A DNA stretch of 64,000 bases from a virus, in the IMG/VR virus record IMGVR_UViG_3300013127_000002, positions 23,843 through 87,842 of that record; one strand, written 5' to 3'. Position 1 is the first letter of the stretch; every line of letters begins with the position of its first letter. The position numbers were made by a program, and so were the translations under genes. This document shows positions 51,649 to 59,796 of this stretch, one piece after another. Under the pieces are notes generated by a model that saw only the letters and a program-made list of their open reading frames with translations, was not told the DNA's origin and searched no databases.

Positions 51649-52221
51649 TCAGAGATTGGTGGTTGTACGGCTCAGACGAACCGTTTCCTTCTTGGCTCTA
51701 GGCATTCTCATACCAAAGATTACAGCTATCTGTGCCCTGGTTAAACCATGTAATGGCTCGGGGCTGAAATACGCGTAGGCGATGTATGCTAACCAGGAGG
51801 CGTCTGCTTCATCTTCGGTCATTTTCTGGTTCCAGAAGTCTTCCGCGGCCGAGATCATCTTGTTTTTGGAGGCTCCACCATTACCGGTCGCAAACTTCTT
51901 TACCGAAGTGGGGGCTACTCGGAGCACAGGGCTTCCCAGGTCCTCCATCGTCAGAGAGAGACGGCCGCGTAGGTCTCCCAGGTCATCCGCCCGATTTACG
52001 CTGTAAAGTGATGGGCCTTCGATAGCGGTGAAGATGGGGGAGAGTCCCCGAACAAACTCCTGGAGTTGTGTCCTGTGGTACTGGAGTCTGGGTGTGCCGC
52101 GGAGGTCTTTGGGGACGGTGTGTGTCACCCGGGTTTCGAGCAGTCCGTTGTCGTCGATGATGAGGGAGAGACCTGTTTTTCGGAGGGAGGGGTCGATGCC
52201 TAAATATGCGTGTACACCCAT
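51649..52221 (-). CDS. RuvC-like Holliday junction resolvase
   Basis: 190 residues, start at 52221 with GGAGG upstream. The RNase H-fold acidic residues are visible: Asp10 in YLGIDPSLRKTG, Glu68 in TAIEGPSLY, and the C-terminal acidic pair in TEDEADASWLA. The VAPTSVKKFATGNGGASKNK segment matches the K-x-x-x-T-G-x-G/N-x-A-x-K signature of RuvC. It would cut branched DNA during recombination or before packaging. It is upstream of, and co-oriented with, the ribonucleotide reductase. The closest bacterial homologue is ruvC, but phage versions diverge, so no symbol is assigned. Confidence 0.85.
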   Translation of the reverse strand: MGVHAYLGIDPSLRKTGLSLIIDDNGLLETRVTHTVPKDLRGTPRLQYHRTQLQEFVRGLSPIFTAIEGPSLYSVNRADDLGDLRGRLSLTMEDLGSPVLRVAPTSVKKFATGNGGASKNKMISAAEDFWNQKMTEDEADASWLAYIAYAYFSPEPLHGLTRAQIAVIFGMRMPRAKKETVRLSRTTTNL

Positions 52222-52287
52222 CGTTGTTGACCTCCACCTTAGGTCCCGTTACTATCAGAAAGAAACCATAGAACCCGTGGTGATGCA
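52222..52287. promoter_or_regulatory. Divergent gap between resolvase and 52288 gene
   Basis: A 66-base gap from which both directions must be transcribed. It contains GGAGG for the minus-strand start and GGTGATGCA for the plus-strand start. No clear -10/-35 pair can be named. Confidence 0.3.
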
Positions 52288-52971
52288 ATGCCATTTCCTC
52301 CAGACGCTAAGCTAACTCTTGAAATGGAGCGGTTTATTCTGGGGTCAGGATATTACCTTCATACGAAGGTCATTACCGGGCCTACGAATACCGATCCTGT
52401 GGAACTGGAACCTTCTCTTTTGGTGCGTCTGAATACGAACACGCAGCCTGATGCGCTCGCGCGTGTCTGCTCTCGTACAGATCTTGAGGCGTACCCCGAG
52501 GTGCTGTACCCCGTACGAGATCTCTTCGAGCTGACAGGTCCGAGTATCGTGGCGGCTCTGGGTCTTGGGTCAATAGTTGTGGGGGATGATGTTATCATTA
52601 CGTGTCCGGATTTGTGGCAGCATATCAACCCGCTGGTTACCAGTTTTATCACAACCGTTGCAGCCATTGGGGCATACAATACGTCGATTCTTGTGGTGGA
52701 CAAATTCCCGGCCCCGTATGACTTGGGCATGGATTACGTGATTTCTAGTGGCATGGTCACTCACGCGGCAGGATCGGACGCGATTGCGCAGAGATACAAC
52801 CTGAACCACGAGCTGTACTGCCGAGTGAAAGACGACTACACGCGGTTTGATGACCTTTCCGAGGCGATCAACAAGCTCAACTCTGTGAAACTTGAAGCAC
52901 AAGGGCTTGTGAACGATTACGAGACCTCAGGTTCTTCCTTCGAGGGGGACGAGACGGAGACGTTCACATGA
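52288..52971 (+). CDS. Hypothetical structural-region protein
   Basis: 227 residues from ATG 52288. Mixed alpha/beta; no membrane segment; C-terminus acidic (SGSSFEGDETETFT). First of three coupled genes: its stop overlaps ATG 52968 (ATGA). The following two genes are paralogues of each other but this one is not obviously related. A head-completion or tail-connector role would fit the position, but nothing specific is visible. Confidence 0.55.
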   Translation: MPFPPDAKLTLEMERFILGSGYYLHTKVITGPTNTDPVELEPSLLVRLNTNTQPDALARVCSRTDLEAYPEVLYPVRDLFELTGPSIVAALGLGSIVVGDDVIITCPDLWQHINPLVTSFITTVAAIGAYNTSILVVDKFPAPYDLGMDYVISSGMVTHAAGSDAIAQRYNLNHELYCRVKDDYTRFDDLSEAINKLNSVKLEAQGLVNDYETSGSSFEGDETETFT

Positions 52972-53342
52972 GCGTAACGATCGACTACACGCAATTCCGT
53001 ACGATCATCGAGGGCCCGAAGTACCAGATAGAAACGACGGTCACGTACGTTGCAGGAATCGCTCGGGAGATCTTTGTGATGAACACCGAGCTCGGGACTT
53101 TCGAACATGTTGCTACGGTGTGGGACATGGAGCACGTTGTCCCGAGTCGTGATCAGGCCATACTTGAGGGTCGGGGGTACTACAGAGACAGCGCGTGCAT
53201 GGTAGTATATGATACCGACCTTGCGGCGATAGAGTTTACGGAGTATACGAAAGACCGCGTGCAGGATCTGGTCACCAAGTACGCCCGGGCCGTCGGAGAG
53301 TTCACAGGGACCGTCAACTACCACATCGAGAACGCACCATGA
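52968..53342 (+). CDS. Hypothetical protein, short paralogue of 53339
   Basis: 124 residues. It aligns by eye with residues about 15-120 of the next protein: KYQIETTVTY versus KYQITTTVVV, ATVWDMEHVVPSRDQAI versus ANPYDLENIVTTRAAAI, ACMVVYDTDLAAIEF versus AFVVRYTDVELAVQA. The pair therefore arose by duplication. Beta-rich, acidic. Stop overlaps ATG 53339. Function unknown. Confidence 0.6.
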   Translation: MSVTIDYTQFRTIIEGPKYQIETTVTYVAGIAREIFVMNTELGTFEHVATVWDMEHVVPSRDQAILEGRGYYRDSACMVVYDTDLAAIEFTEYTKDRVQDLVTKYARAVGEFTGTVNYHIENAP

Positions 53343-54391
53343 TCAAGACAGAGGTTACGCAGGAATGTATCCCGGTCGAACTCGATGACGGGATGAAGTA
53401 CCAAATCACGACGACTGTGGTTGTTCCGGGAGAGCTCCCGGACGTTTACCTTTTCGTGCACGACGTGATCGATCTAGTGGACCCCAAGCAAGATGTTTTC
53501 GTGCGGGTAGCTAATCCCTATGATCTTGAAAACATCGTCACTACCCGCGCGGCGGCTATCACCAACGGAACCAAGAGGTACCGGGCCAACGCATTTGTAG
53601 TTAGGTACACAGACGTAGAGTTGGCAGTTCAGGCGAAGCAGGCTGTTCTTCAGCGTGTCGATACCGCAGTAAACACATGGTACGTGTTCCGGTCCGAGTT
53701 TGAGGTTCCTGCTCCGCCTCCGCCATTGCCGATTCTGTACCGGCCGGAGACTGATGAGGAATATCTCCAGACTCTCGTTAACGCGTACAAGGCGGCGATA
53801 GAAGCCCGAGTCGCGGCCGAGGCAGATGCTGTAACCGCACAGGCTGCGGTTACGACCGCAGAGGCAGAGGCGGCTGCCGCTGCGGCCATGGTTCTCATCT
53901 ACGAGAAGGAGACCACCTTCTGTCAGACGGCGAGGACTACGTACTGGTTGAGTCCTTTGGGTTTGCTGAGCGGTGTATCGAATCTGTCCAGCAAGTCTCA
54001 ACAGTTCTTCAACGACTCGAAGACGATTTACAACACGTACGGAGCGTGTGGAACGTATCCTGCGTGTTCTGCTCTTCCAGGCACATGGCAGTACGATCTC
54101 CACGCAAAACTCCTGGTTATGGAGGCGGCGCTTACAGGTACAGGCGGATGGTCTACGAGCGAACCGTACATGGGTCTCATGGATACGGTTCTCGCCTCGT
54201 TCTGTAGTGCGGCGACAGTCGGGTACACAACGGCGGTCAATACCAAGAGCTCCAAGGATCTGGCAGTGGCCAATGCCCAGACAGCAAAAGAAAAGGCGGA
54301 CGCGAGTGTCGCGACCGCCCAAGCAAACGAAGATGCAGCTCTCGCTGCCATTATGACTGCGTGTCCAACGTTCGATATCTCCTCAATATGA
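53339..54391 (+). CDS. Hypothetical protein with duplicated domain, coiled coil and extra C-terminal part
   Basis: 350 residues. Residues 1-125 are paralogous to the 52968 product. After a Pro-rich hinge (PAPPPPLPILYRP), an Ala-rich helix (AAEADAVTAQAAVTTAEAEA) forms a coiled coil. Residues about 195-295 contain four cysteines in a Ser/Thr/Gly-rich region, and a second Ala/Lys helix (AKEKADASVATAQANEDAAL) ends the protein. The two helices could pair in an antiparallel hairpin. Structural role likely; no family recognised. Ends convergently with the 54383 gene. Confidence 0.6.
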   Translation: MIKTEVTQECIPVELDDGMKYQITTTVVVPGELPDVYLFVHDVIDLVDPKQDVFVRVANPYDLENIVTTRAAAITNGTKRYRANAFVVRYTDVELAVQAKQAVLQRVDTAVNTWYVFRSEFEVPAPPPPLPILYRPETDEEYLQTLVNAYKAAIEARVAAEADAVTAQAAVTTAEAEAAAAAAMVLIYEKETTFCQTARTTYWLSPLGLLSGVSNLSSKSQQFFNDSKTIYNTYGACGTYPACSALPGTWQYDLHAKLLVMEAALTGTGGWSTSEPYMGLMDTVLASFCSAATVGYTTAVNTKSSKDLAVANAQTAKEKADASVATAQANEDAALAAIMTACPTFDISSI

Positions 54392-55705
54392 CTTGATGGT
54401 GTCGTACGGAGTTCTATTTACTGAACTTAAAGGACTGACTGTTTTCGACACGAAGGGGATCCTTCCGTGTGAGCGGTAAACATCAGTCAAGTCTTTGACG
54501 TAGAAGGACCAGGACGCGATTTCGTTTGACCGCTTGTAGTAGAAATACTGCCGGAAGCCGTCGTCTTCGTAGCGGGTGTAGCGTGCGGCGTAGGACGTCT
54601 TGTGCCAACCACTTCCCATTGTCGGACTTTGTGAAAAGCTGGACACGACAGCCAACAACGCTTTCAGGCGTTTTGTGATCCGCAGCTTTTCCGGGTAACT
54701 TGTGCCGTATCCGCATTTCTGGATGATTTCCTGCGCCTGCTTGTACGTCATTGGGCGCTCTTCTCCGGTTCGCATATTGCCCAGCATGTATTGCAGTCCG
54801 TCACGGTACCGGAAAGTCAGGTAGTGCTCTTTCCCTTGGAAGTAACTCGATAGCCGTCCGGAGTTCTTTAACAAGTAAGCCAGTTGCGCATTCGTGTACG
54901 GGATGTTGCACACTTCCAGGATATGTTCGTAGTATGCGTCTTCGGACTTGTCGTAGGCTCCTTCGCACCATCTGGAACGATCGTTTGGGCAGCAGTGATT
55001 TACCAGACAGATTCCGCACACGTTTTTTCTAAACCGGTCCTTTTGTACCCGGGACTGTGCTGCCTCTTTTCTGGCTTCTATGTTCCGGTCTATTGCATCG
55101 AAATTTACAGACCCGACGGCGAGTCTCCTAGACGAGAAGCTGGTCTGGCCCGCGGTGTATATGGGGCTGATGAAGGTGTATCCTTCGAGCTGCATCTTGA
55201 GATGTTTCCAGCGCTCCAGTGTATCCATTATTTCTGAAGGTACGCGTTGTGTCTTTTGTGCTTGGTATATCTTCTTTATCTCGCAATGTAGTTCCGGATT
55301 TTCAACTTCGTTGAGACATTCGCTACACCCCAAGATCAGTTTGTGCGGCAGGGTACACGCGTCCTGTATGGTTTTCGGGTACATGAGTTTGTACTCCCCG
55401 TCTATGACGGCCGGGACTCGCTGTGCTTTCCCTTCTGTGAAACCCGGAGACATGATGTTGATGTCGTCTGTGATGGTATATCCCTGTTGAGTATTGAAGC
55501 CGAAACGCAACACAGGAAAGAACGCATCGAGTGCGGGCGACTGTAGCAGTCTCTTGGCGTTTTCCGCCTTCAGCGTGTCGCGGAACAGGAAGTACAGGTT
55601 GCGCAGGGTGTCCATGCCGTTTCCTCTGTGCCTCCGCCAGGTTTCACGACCGCTGAAGGCGTACGTGAATATCTTGTCGGGAATTTCGGCAGGTATATCA
55701 GCCAT
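54383..55705 (-). CDS. Cysteine-rich unknown, partner of the reverse transcriptase
   Basis: 440 residues, start at 55705; its start overlaps the end of the reverse-transcriptase gene by eight bases, so translation is coupled. Cysteines cluster as GCSECL (127, 130) with HC (140-141), and as CGICLVNHCC (230-239) with WC at 247, suggesting one or two zinc sites. Basic and aromatic residues are frequent (KTSYAARYTRYEDDGFRQYF). I recognise no known effector domain. By context it may be the effector, a nucleic-acid-binding partner or a chaperone of the reverse transcriptase. Confidence 0.6.
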   Translation of the reverse strand: MADIPAEIPDKIFTYAFSGRETWRRHRGNGMDTLRNLYFLFRDTLKAENAKRLLQSPALDAFFPVLRFGFNTQQGYTITDDINIMSPGFTEGKAQRVPAVIDGEYKLMYPKTIQDACTLPHKLILGCSECLNEVENPELHCEIKKIYQAQKTQRVPSEIMDTLERWKHLKMQLEGYTFISPIYTAGQTSFSSRRLAVGSVNFDAIDRNIEARKEAAQSRVQKDRFRKNVCGICLVNHCCPNDRSRWCEGAYDKSEDAYYEHILEVCNIPYTNAQLAYLLKNSGRLSSYFQGKEHYLTFRYRDGLQYMLGNMRTGEERPMTYKQAQEIIQKCGYGTSYPEKLRITKRLKALLAVVSSFSQSPTMGSGWHKTSYAARYTRYEDDGFRQYFYYKRSNEIASWSFYVKDLTDVYRSHGRIPFVSKTVSPLSSVNRTPYDTIKSY

Positions 55706-56828
55706 GGAGTTCTTTCTCCCACGCTGGTTTGGCTTCCTGGAAGGCGACCATCAGCTTGTTTCCCTTTTCGGGGTTGATGAACTGCACGAACCCTATTCGG
55801 CCTTGGAGGTAATCCATGAGAGCCTGCGGGGTTTTCTTACCGGCCTTCTTGTGCTGAGAACTCAAGCCGTGCCGGCTTGCATTGGTAATGATTGCACGTA
55901 ACTTCCGGTATTCTTCCTTCGGGATGTTCAACTTTTTGTTGATGACTATCCCGAGTACGCGTTTCCGAAAGTAGCTGTGCGGCGTACGTACCTTCTTTGC
56001 GTTTACGCGGTAACCGCATTCCCGGATGATTCCCCGCAGCCGGTACACGATTGCAGTTCGGTCTTCCTGGGACAGGAGTTTCCCGCAGGTGATGATGAGG
56101 TCATCCGAGTACCGCGTGTAGCACCAGTTCCATGGCGGCGTCAGTCCTGCGGTCAGGTCCAGTTCTGCGAGGTAGCTCTTTATGGCGCCGTCTAGGCGCC
56201 GATCCGCTACCAGGTTGCAGATGGCTCCAGATGCGGGGCTGCCTTGAGGTATCACGTCTTTTTTCCGGGTTCCATCCGGACCTATGGACACTGTAGTCAA
56301 GTTGGAGAGCAGGTCGGATACGTAGTGGCTGTATCCTATTTCCTTGAAGCAGTTGCGTACCCAGGACTTCTTGGTTGAATGAAAGAAGTCCTTGAGGTCG
56401 ATCTTGATGAACGTTCCGTACTTGGGACAGTCGTGCTTTTTCGGGGATACAGCATTCGGAAAACTGTCGCAGATAGGACAAGGCCGCAGATGTTGCATGA
56501 CTGCGGTTCGGATTGACCTCTGTTTACGGTATGCCGAAACGTGATCCCCCAGAGGTTCCTGCAACGGATTCAAGAGCCGCTTATTCAGGAGTTTCAAGGC
56601 ACGCTTCATACTCCCCTGTGGGGCATGGATGATCCGGGTTTTGTTGTGTGCCTTGGGAATGGTCCACGACTTGTAGAGGGTGTTCCGGTGCAGTATCAAA
56701 TGCCAGAGAGTCTTCGTCCGGTACTTCAGCAGACTGGCTAACGTGTAGTCGTCTACTACGGCTGGATTGGGGAGTCCGTCCGGGACGCTGATTTTCGTGA
56801 CTGATGATTTTCCGAATCCAACAGGCAT
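55698..56828 (-). CDS. Reverse transcriptase (retron/group II-like) with zinc-finger-like insertion
   Basis: 376 residues, start at 56828 behind AAAGGGGAT. RT blocks in order: SWTIPKAHNKTRIIHAP (55-70), the SIRTAVMQH block (105-113), motif A GTFIKIDLKDFFHS with Asp144, IPQGSPASGAICNL (193-206), the catalytic TRYSDDLIITC with Asp242/Asp243, and VLGIVINKKLNIPKEEYRKL (291-310) of the thumb. These fit retron, group II intron and unknown-group RTs rather than diversity-generating-retroelement RTs. Between His113 and motif A lies an insertion with Cys117, Cys120, His132 and Cys134, an apparent zinc knuckle. All catalytic Asp residues are present, so it should synthesise cDNA. No template RNA gene is evident next to it. 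Confidence 0.88.
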   Translation of the reverse strand: MPVGFGKSSVTKISVPDGLPNPAVVDDYTLASLLKYRTKTLWHLILHRNTLYKSWTIPKAHNKTRIIHAPQGSMKRALKLLNKRLLNPLQEPLGDHVSAYRKQRSIRTAVMQHLRPCPICDSFPNAVSPKKHDCPKYGTFIKIDLKDFFHSTKKSWVRNCFKEIGYSHYVSDLLSNLTTVSIGPDGTRKKDVIPQGSPASGAICNLVADRRLDGAIKSYLAELDLTAGLTPPWNWCYTRYSDDLIITCGKLLSQEDRTAIVYRLRGIIRECGYRVNAKKVRTPHSYFRKRVLGIVINKKLNIPKEEYRKLRAIITNASRHGLSSQHKKAGKKTPQALMDYLQGRIGFVQFINPEKGNKLMVAFQEAKPAWEKELHG

Positions 56829-57364
56829 TCTTCATCCCCTTTCTGTTTTGGGATATCCAGTGCGATTAACTCTCTGCACTTGCTGTCCGTGAGTTGGCAC
56901 TCACCTGCGTATTTGTGCGACAGGTTTACGCACTGATAGCAAATGGATGGAATGATCATGTTCGGCGTGTACAGGCTGAGTTCGATCCCCTGGGCCTTTG
57001 CGGTTTTCAGGTAGGACCAGAGGTACCCTAGTTTTTTCTTGTACACGTACGTAGGGATGACGATTCGTTTTTCATTGAGACGCGGCATGGCGTCCTCGAT
57101 AGTTCTTCGGATCGTGTGGCGCGGCCTACTAGTCCTCGGTTCTGGGTTTCCAGTTTCTTCGATGACGATCTCTGCATCGCAGTCCATCTTCTCAAGGACG
57201 TCGAGCAACGCTTTGGGTGACTCGGCGACAAGCATGTACGGGAATACCCGCTTCCAGTAGTCGTTTTCGAAGAACGTAGAGGGGACGACGTACATCCGCT
57301 CGAACGGAAAGTACTCACGGTTTCGGAGTCGGCGCTGCCGAATCTTCACGCAGTAAATATCCAT
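56756..57364 (-). CDS. Cysteine-rich unknown preceding the reverse transcriptase
   Basis: 202 residues from the ATG at 57364, five bases after CTGGAG; a longer frame to 57466 lies inside the vWA gene. Residues 142-163 (CYQCVNLSHKYAGECQLTDS, then KC) look like a zinc site of four cysteines with a nearby His. The N-terminal half is basic and aromatic (RLRNREYFPFERMYVVP). Its last 73 bases overlap the RT start in another frame. No family recognised. Overlap and order suggest it works with the RT or with the vWA protein. Confidence 0.55.
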   Translation of the reverse strand: MDIYCVKIRQRRLRNREYFPFERMYVVPSTFFENDYWKRVFPYMLVAESPKALLDVLEKMDCDAEIVIEETGNPEPRTSRPRHTIRRTIEDAMPRLNEKRIVIPTYVYKKKLGYLWSYLKTAKAQGIELSLYTPNMIIPSICYQCVNLSHKYAGECQLTDSKCRELIALDIPKQKGDEECLLDSENHQSRKSASRTDSPIQP

Positions 57365-57366
57365 GG

Positions 57367-58749
57367 CTACTCCAGTTTCACGATCCGCGAGCCCATCGCG
57401 GGGTGGGATTTTCGACCTCCTACCAGGACCCAGATGACGGGGCACGGCGGAAGCCACGCAGGACAAGGACCTCCAGGAGACTCGATGGGGGCTTCTCCGT
57501 CTGTGAGTATGATCACCACGTCCCAGCTTTTTCGCATGGGCGGGAGTTCCTGCACGGAGTTATCCATGCGGGTTTCCAGTCCGAGGATGTACTGGAACGG
57601 AGGATTGAAGTCTGTCCCCCCACATGAATACCTGTAGTGGTTTTTGAACTTTTCCGGGTCTAGGTCGAGTTGCTCAACGTGTTGTACCGCGGCGTCAAAG
57701 TAGACGAGGGTGGCGCTGGCTCCTCTTTCGGCTTGCGAGATTCCTTGGAGCTCTCCCATGAAGGTCTGATAATCGTCATCCCCGATGGACCCCGAACTGT
57801 CTATCAGGACCGCCATGTTGAAGCTGAATTCCTTCTGATACCCGGTGTACGGCTCTATCTCCCCGGTCAGCGCCAAGGGGAACAGCGCAGGATTGGGGTA
57901 CGCGGAGCTCTCGGCGAGCTTCGATGACAGGGCCGTCTTCAGGTATCCTCGGAAGACTTGAGGCCACGGGACTTTTGGCTCTACGAAAATGCTGTCGATC
58001 CATGATTTCAGATGTGCGGGTACGGTTCCTCGGGATCTCTCGGTCTGCTCGATGGCTTTCTTGATGAGCATGTTGGATTCGCCGTGTGCAGTACTGATGA
58101 TCCTCTCGATTTCCGCGTCTGTCAGATCCTGAAGAGGTACGTTGATTACCGGATCCAGCATGGGTGCGGGACATTTCCCGACCAGGTCGGAAAACCACTG
58201 TGGGTAGGGCTTTCCAGGCTCCCAACCGTCGTTTTTCATGTCTTCCAGGAGTCGTGCGAGGTACTCCTCGAAGGTTTCACCTTTCGGGTACGGTTTCGGT
58301 TCTCGGTGTTCTGGGAGTCGGAATCGTTTGAACTCCTTTCCGTACGTCGAGAGTCCTGCCTCCTGTACGAAAGGTCGCAGAACCGTGTCATTAGCTGCCA
58401 TGTCTGCGGCTGCGTTGACGATCTCGTGGATCTGCTCGTATTTCTTAGGGTCCGCCATTTGAAGGCGGATTCGAAGGATCCGCTCCAAGTGTTTCAGTAC
58501 GAGGTGGGCGACCTCGTGCAAGACGACCAAGATCTGGAAGGCCCGCGGCTGTTCTTCATACCAATCGGAATCCCACAGGAACTTGTAGTGTCCCTCCTGG
58601 GTCAGCGTGACGGCACAGGTTTTCAGGTTCGGCACAGGCATTCGACCACACCCGTTCAACACTCTTCCGTAGAAGTTGTTGCCGGCGCGCGGATTGCAGG
58701 AGCAGAGCCACTGCAAAACGTCGTGCATAGCGTTAGCTTTACTTTCCAC
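57367..58749 (-). CDS. vWA-domain protein with N-terminal HExxH metallopeptidase-like domain (DUF2201-type)
   Basis: 460 residues from GTG 58749, seven bases after AAGGAG. The N-terminal domain carries HEVAH (78-82) in VVLHEVAHLVLKHLE, as in the putative metallopeptidase domain of DUF2201 proteins. The C-terminal domain is a von Willebrand A fold with an intact MIDAS: DSSGS (317-321), CGGTDF with Thr379, and LTDGEA with Asp417. Such proteins pair with MoxR-type AAA+ ATPases, here encoded at 60559-61791, to remodel or activate a partner. Phage copies exist but targets are unknown. The gene is first of the minus-strand run that includes the RT. Confidence 0.85.
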   Translation of the reverse strand: MESKANAMHDVLQWLCSCNPRAGNNFYGRVLNGCGRMPVPNLKTCAVTLTQEGHYKFLWDSDWYEEQPRAFQILVVLHEVAHLVLKHLERILRIRLQMADPKKYEQIHEIVNAAADMAANDTVLRPFVQEAGLSTYGKEFKRFRLPEHREPKPYPKGETFEEYLARLLEDMKNDGWEPGKPYPQWFSDLVGKCPAPMLDPVINVPLQDLTDAEIERIISTAHGESNMLIKKAIEQTERSRGTVPAHLKSWIDSIFVEPKVPWPQVFRGYLKTALSSKLAESSAYPNPALFPLALTGEIEPYTGYQKEFSFNMAVLIDSSGSIGDDDYQTFMGELQGISQAERGASATLVYFDAAVQHVEQLDLDPEKFKNHYRYSCGGTDFNPPFQYILGLETRMDNSVQELPPMRKSWDVVIILTDGEAPIESPGGPCPAWLPPCPVIWVLVGGRKSHPAMGSRIVKLE

Positions 58750-58794
58750 GGCTTTCTCCTTATACTTTTAGCTGGTTGAGGACAGGAGGTTCTG
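58750..58794. promoter_or_regulatory. Divergent gap between vWA gene and 58795 gene
   Basis: A 45-base gap with AAGGAG for the minus-strand GTG and AGGAGG for the plus-strand ATG. On the minus strand AGTATAAGG could contribute a -10 (TATAAG), but promoters for both directions may partly lie inside the coding regions. Confidence 0.3.
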
Positions 58795-59796
58795 ATGATC
58801 ATCGACCAGACAAACGATACGGGTTACTCGCGACTCAAGGTCATGCTGATGCAGTTTCCTGAGATGCGAGAAATGACCAAGACCGCAAACGTTGGTCCGG
58901 AGGAGTTTCAGGATCTTCCGGCTACGGCATTCGCGTGGCCCGGGTGTCGCCAGTTCCCGATTCACACGAGAGAACATGCCGCCATGTCCTTGGGGTACCG
59001 GAAGTTCGCGTCCGCGGTCCCGCAGGAAGTGGATATGATGTTGAAGAAGGCGGCGGAGCTCTACGAGATTGATACCAAAATATTCGACCAAACGGTGACG
59101 AAGCAGGCGTCCCAAGACCAGTGGCTTCTGCCCGAAAAGCAGCGGTTCAAGGTAGCCTCTGCCGGGGACGTCAAGTTCGCGGAGCGCGTGCTCCACGAGA
59201 AGTACGCAACCCTGTCTGTCGAAGACCGCACACAGGCGTTCTACCGGCTTTGCAAGTTTGCAGAGCAGTATGACGTTCCTCTGATGCCCGCCACGCACAA
59301 GCTCGCAGGCTTTACCATCACGAGTACGCGGATGCTGAAGTCGGCATTCGAATCTCGGGAGATGGCTGCCAAGAATCTCGGGTCAAATCTTGCCGCTGCC
59401 TACGAGAAGGTAGCGCAGATGTTCGACAACACGGATCCGTATCTGAAAGATCGGTCGTACCAGCTCAAGCTAGCGTCTGAGCTTGCCCGACTGGACCGGG
59501 AGTCGGGAGTGGACCGCTTTTACGGCAAGTCGATTCCTGATCCGGTTCGAACGGTCTTCAATATGGACAAGCTCGCATCCGAGCACATCAAGATCGGGAC
59601 CGGTATGTTGGCGAACAAGCAGCTCCTTTCGTCGCTCCCCCTGACCTTCTGGGAGGATGTTCTTGGTCCCGAGATCGCCCAGGAGATCGCCCCGTCTGGA
59701 GAAGTGAATCTCGAACTCTTGGAGCAGGTCCTGCCTACCCTGCCTGCGGACATCAAGGCGACGGTCCAGCGCCAGCTGGCGGCGTACAACAAGTGA
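58795..59796 (+). CDS. Hypothetical virion-region protein
   Basis: 333 residues, ATG 58795 after AGGAGG. The block DQWLLPEKQRFKVASAGDVK followed by a helical region resembles a short domain (L-P-E-K-x-R-x-P/K-x-x-x-A-x-x-V-x-x-A) that I recognise from phage proteins encoded near head genes. Two blocks of the same type seem present (residues about 40-90 and 105-170). The sequence is helical, soluble and without catalytic motifs. GTGA coupling to 59793. Virion or assembly function is inferred from the position before terminase. Confidence 0.5.
   Translation: MIIDQTNDTGYSRLKVMLMQFPEMREMTKTANVGPEEFQDLPATAFAWPGCRQFPIHTREHAAMSLGYRKFASAVPQEVDMMLKKAAELYEIDTKIFDQTVTKQASQDQWLLPEKQRFKVASAGDVKFAERVLHEKYATLSVEDRTQAFYRLCKFAEQYDVPLMPATHKLAGFTITSTRMLKSAFESREMAAKNLGSNLAAAYEKVAQMFDNTDPYLKDRSYQLKLASELARLDRESGVDRFYGKSIPDPVRTVFNMDKLASEHIKIGTGMLANKQLLSSLPLTFWEDVLGPEIAQEIAPSGEVNLELLEQVLPTLPADIKATVQRQLAAYNK

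Noticed and set aside
55698-56828. Diversity-generating retroelement.
   Set aside because: The RT has IPQG-SPAS and the retron/group II-type thumb block rather than the IPIG-N-x-x-S-Q pattern of DGR RTs. I saw no template/variable repeat pair, although a computed search was not possible.
56828-57364. Retron msr-msd RNA upstream of the RT.
   Set aside because: The region upstream is occupied by an overlapping coding gene with a good start; no long inverted repeat typical of the msr-msd ends was seen.
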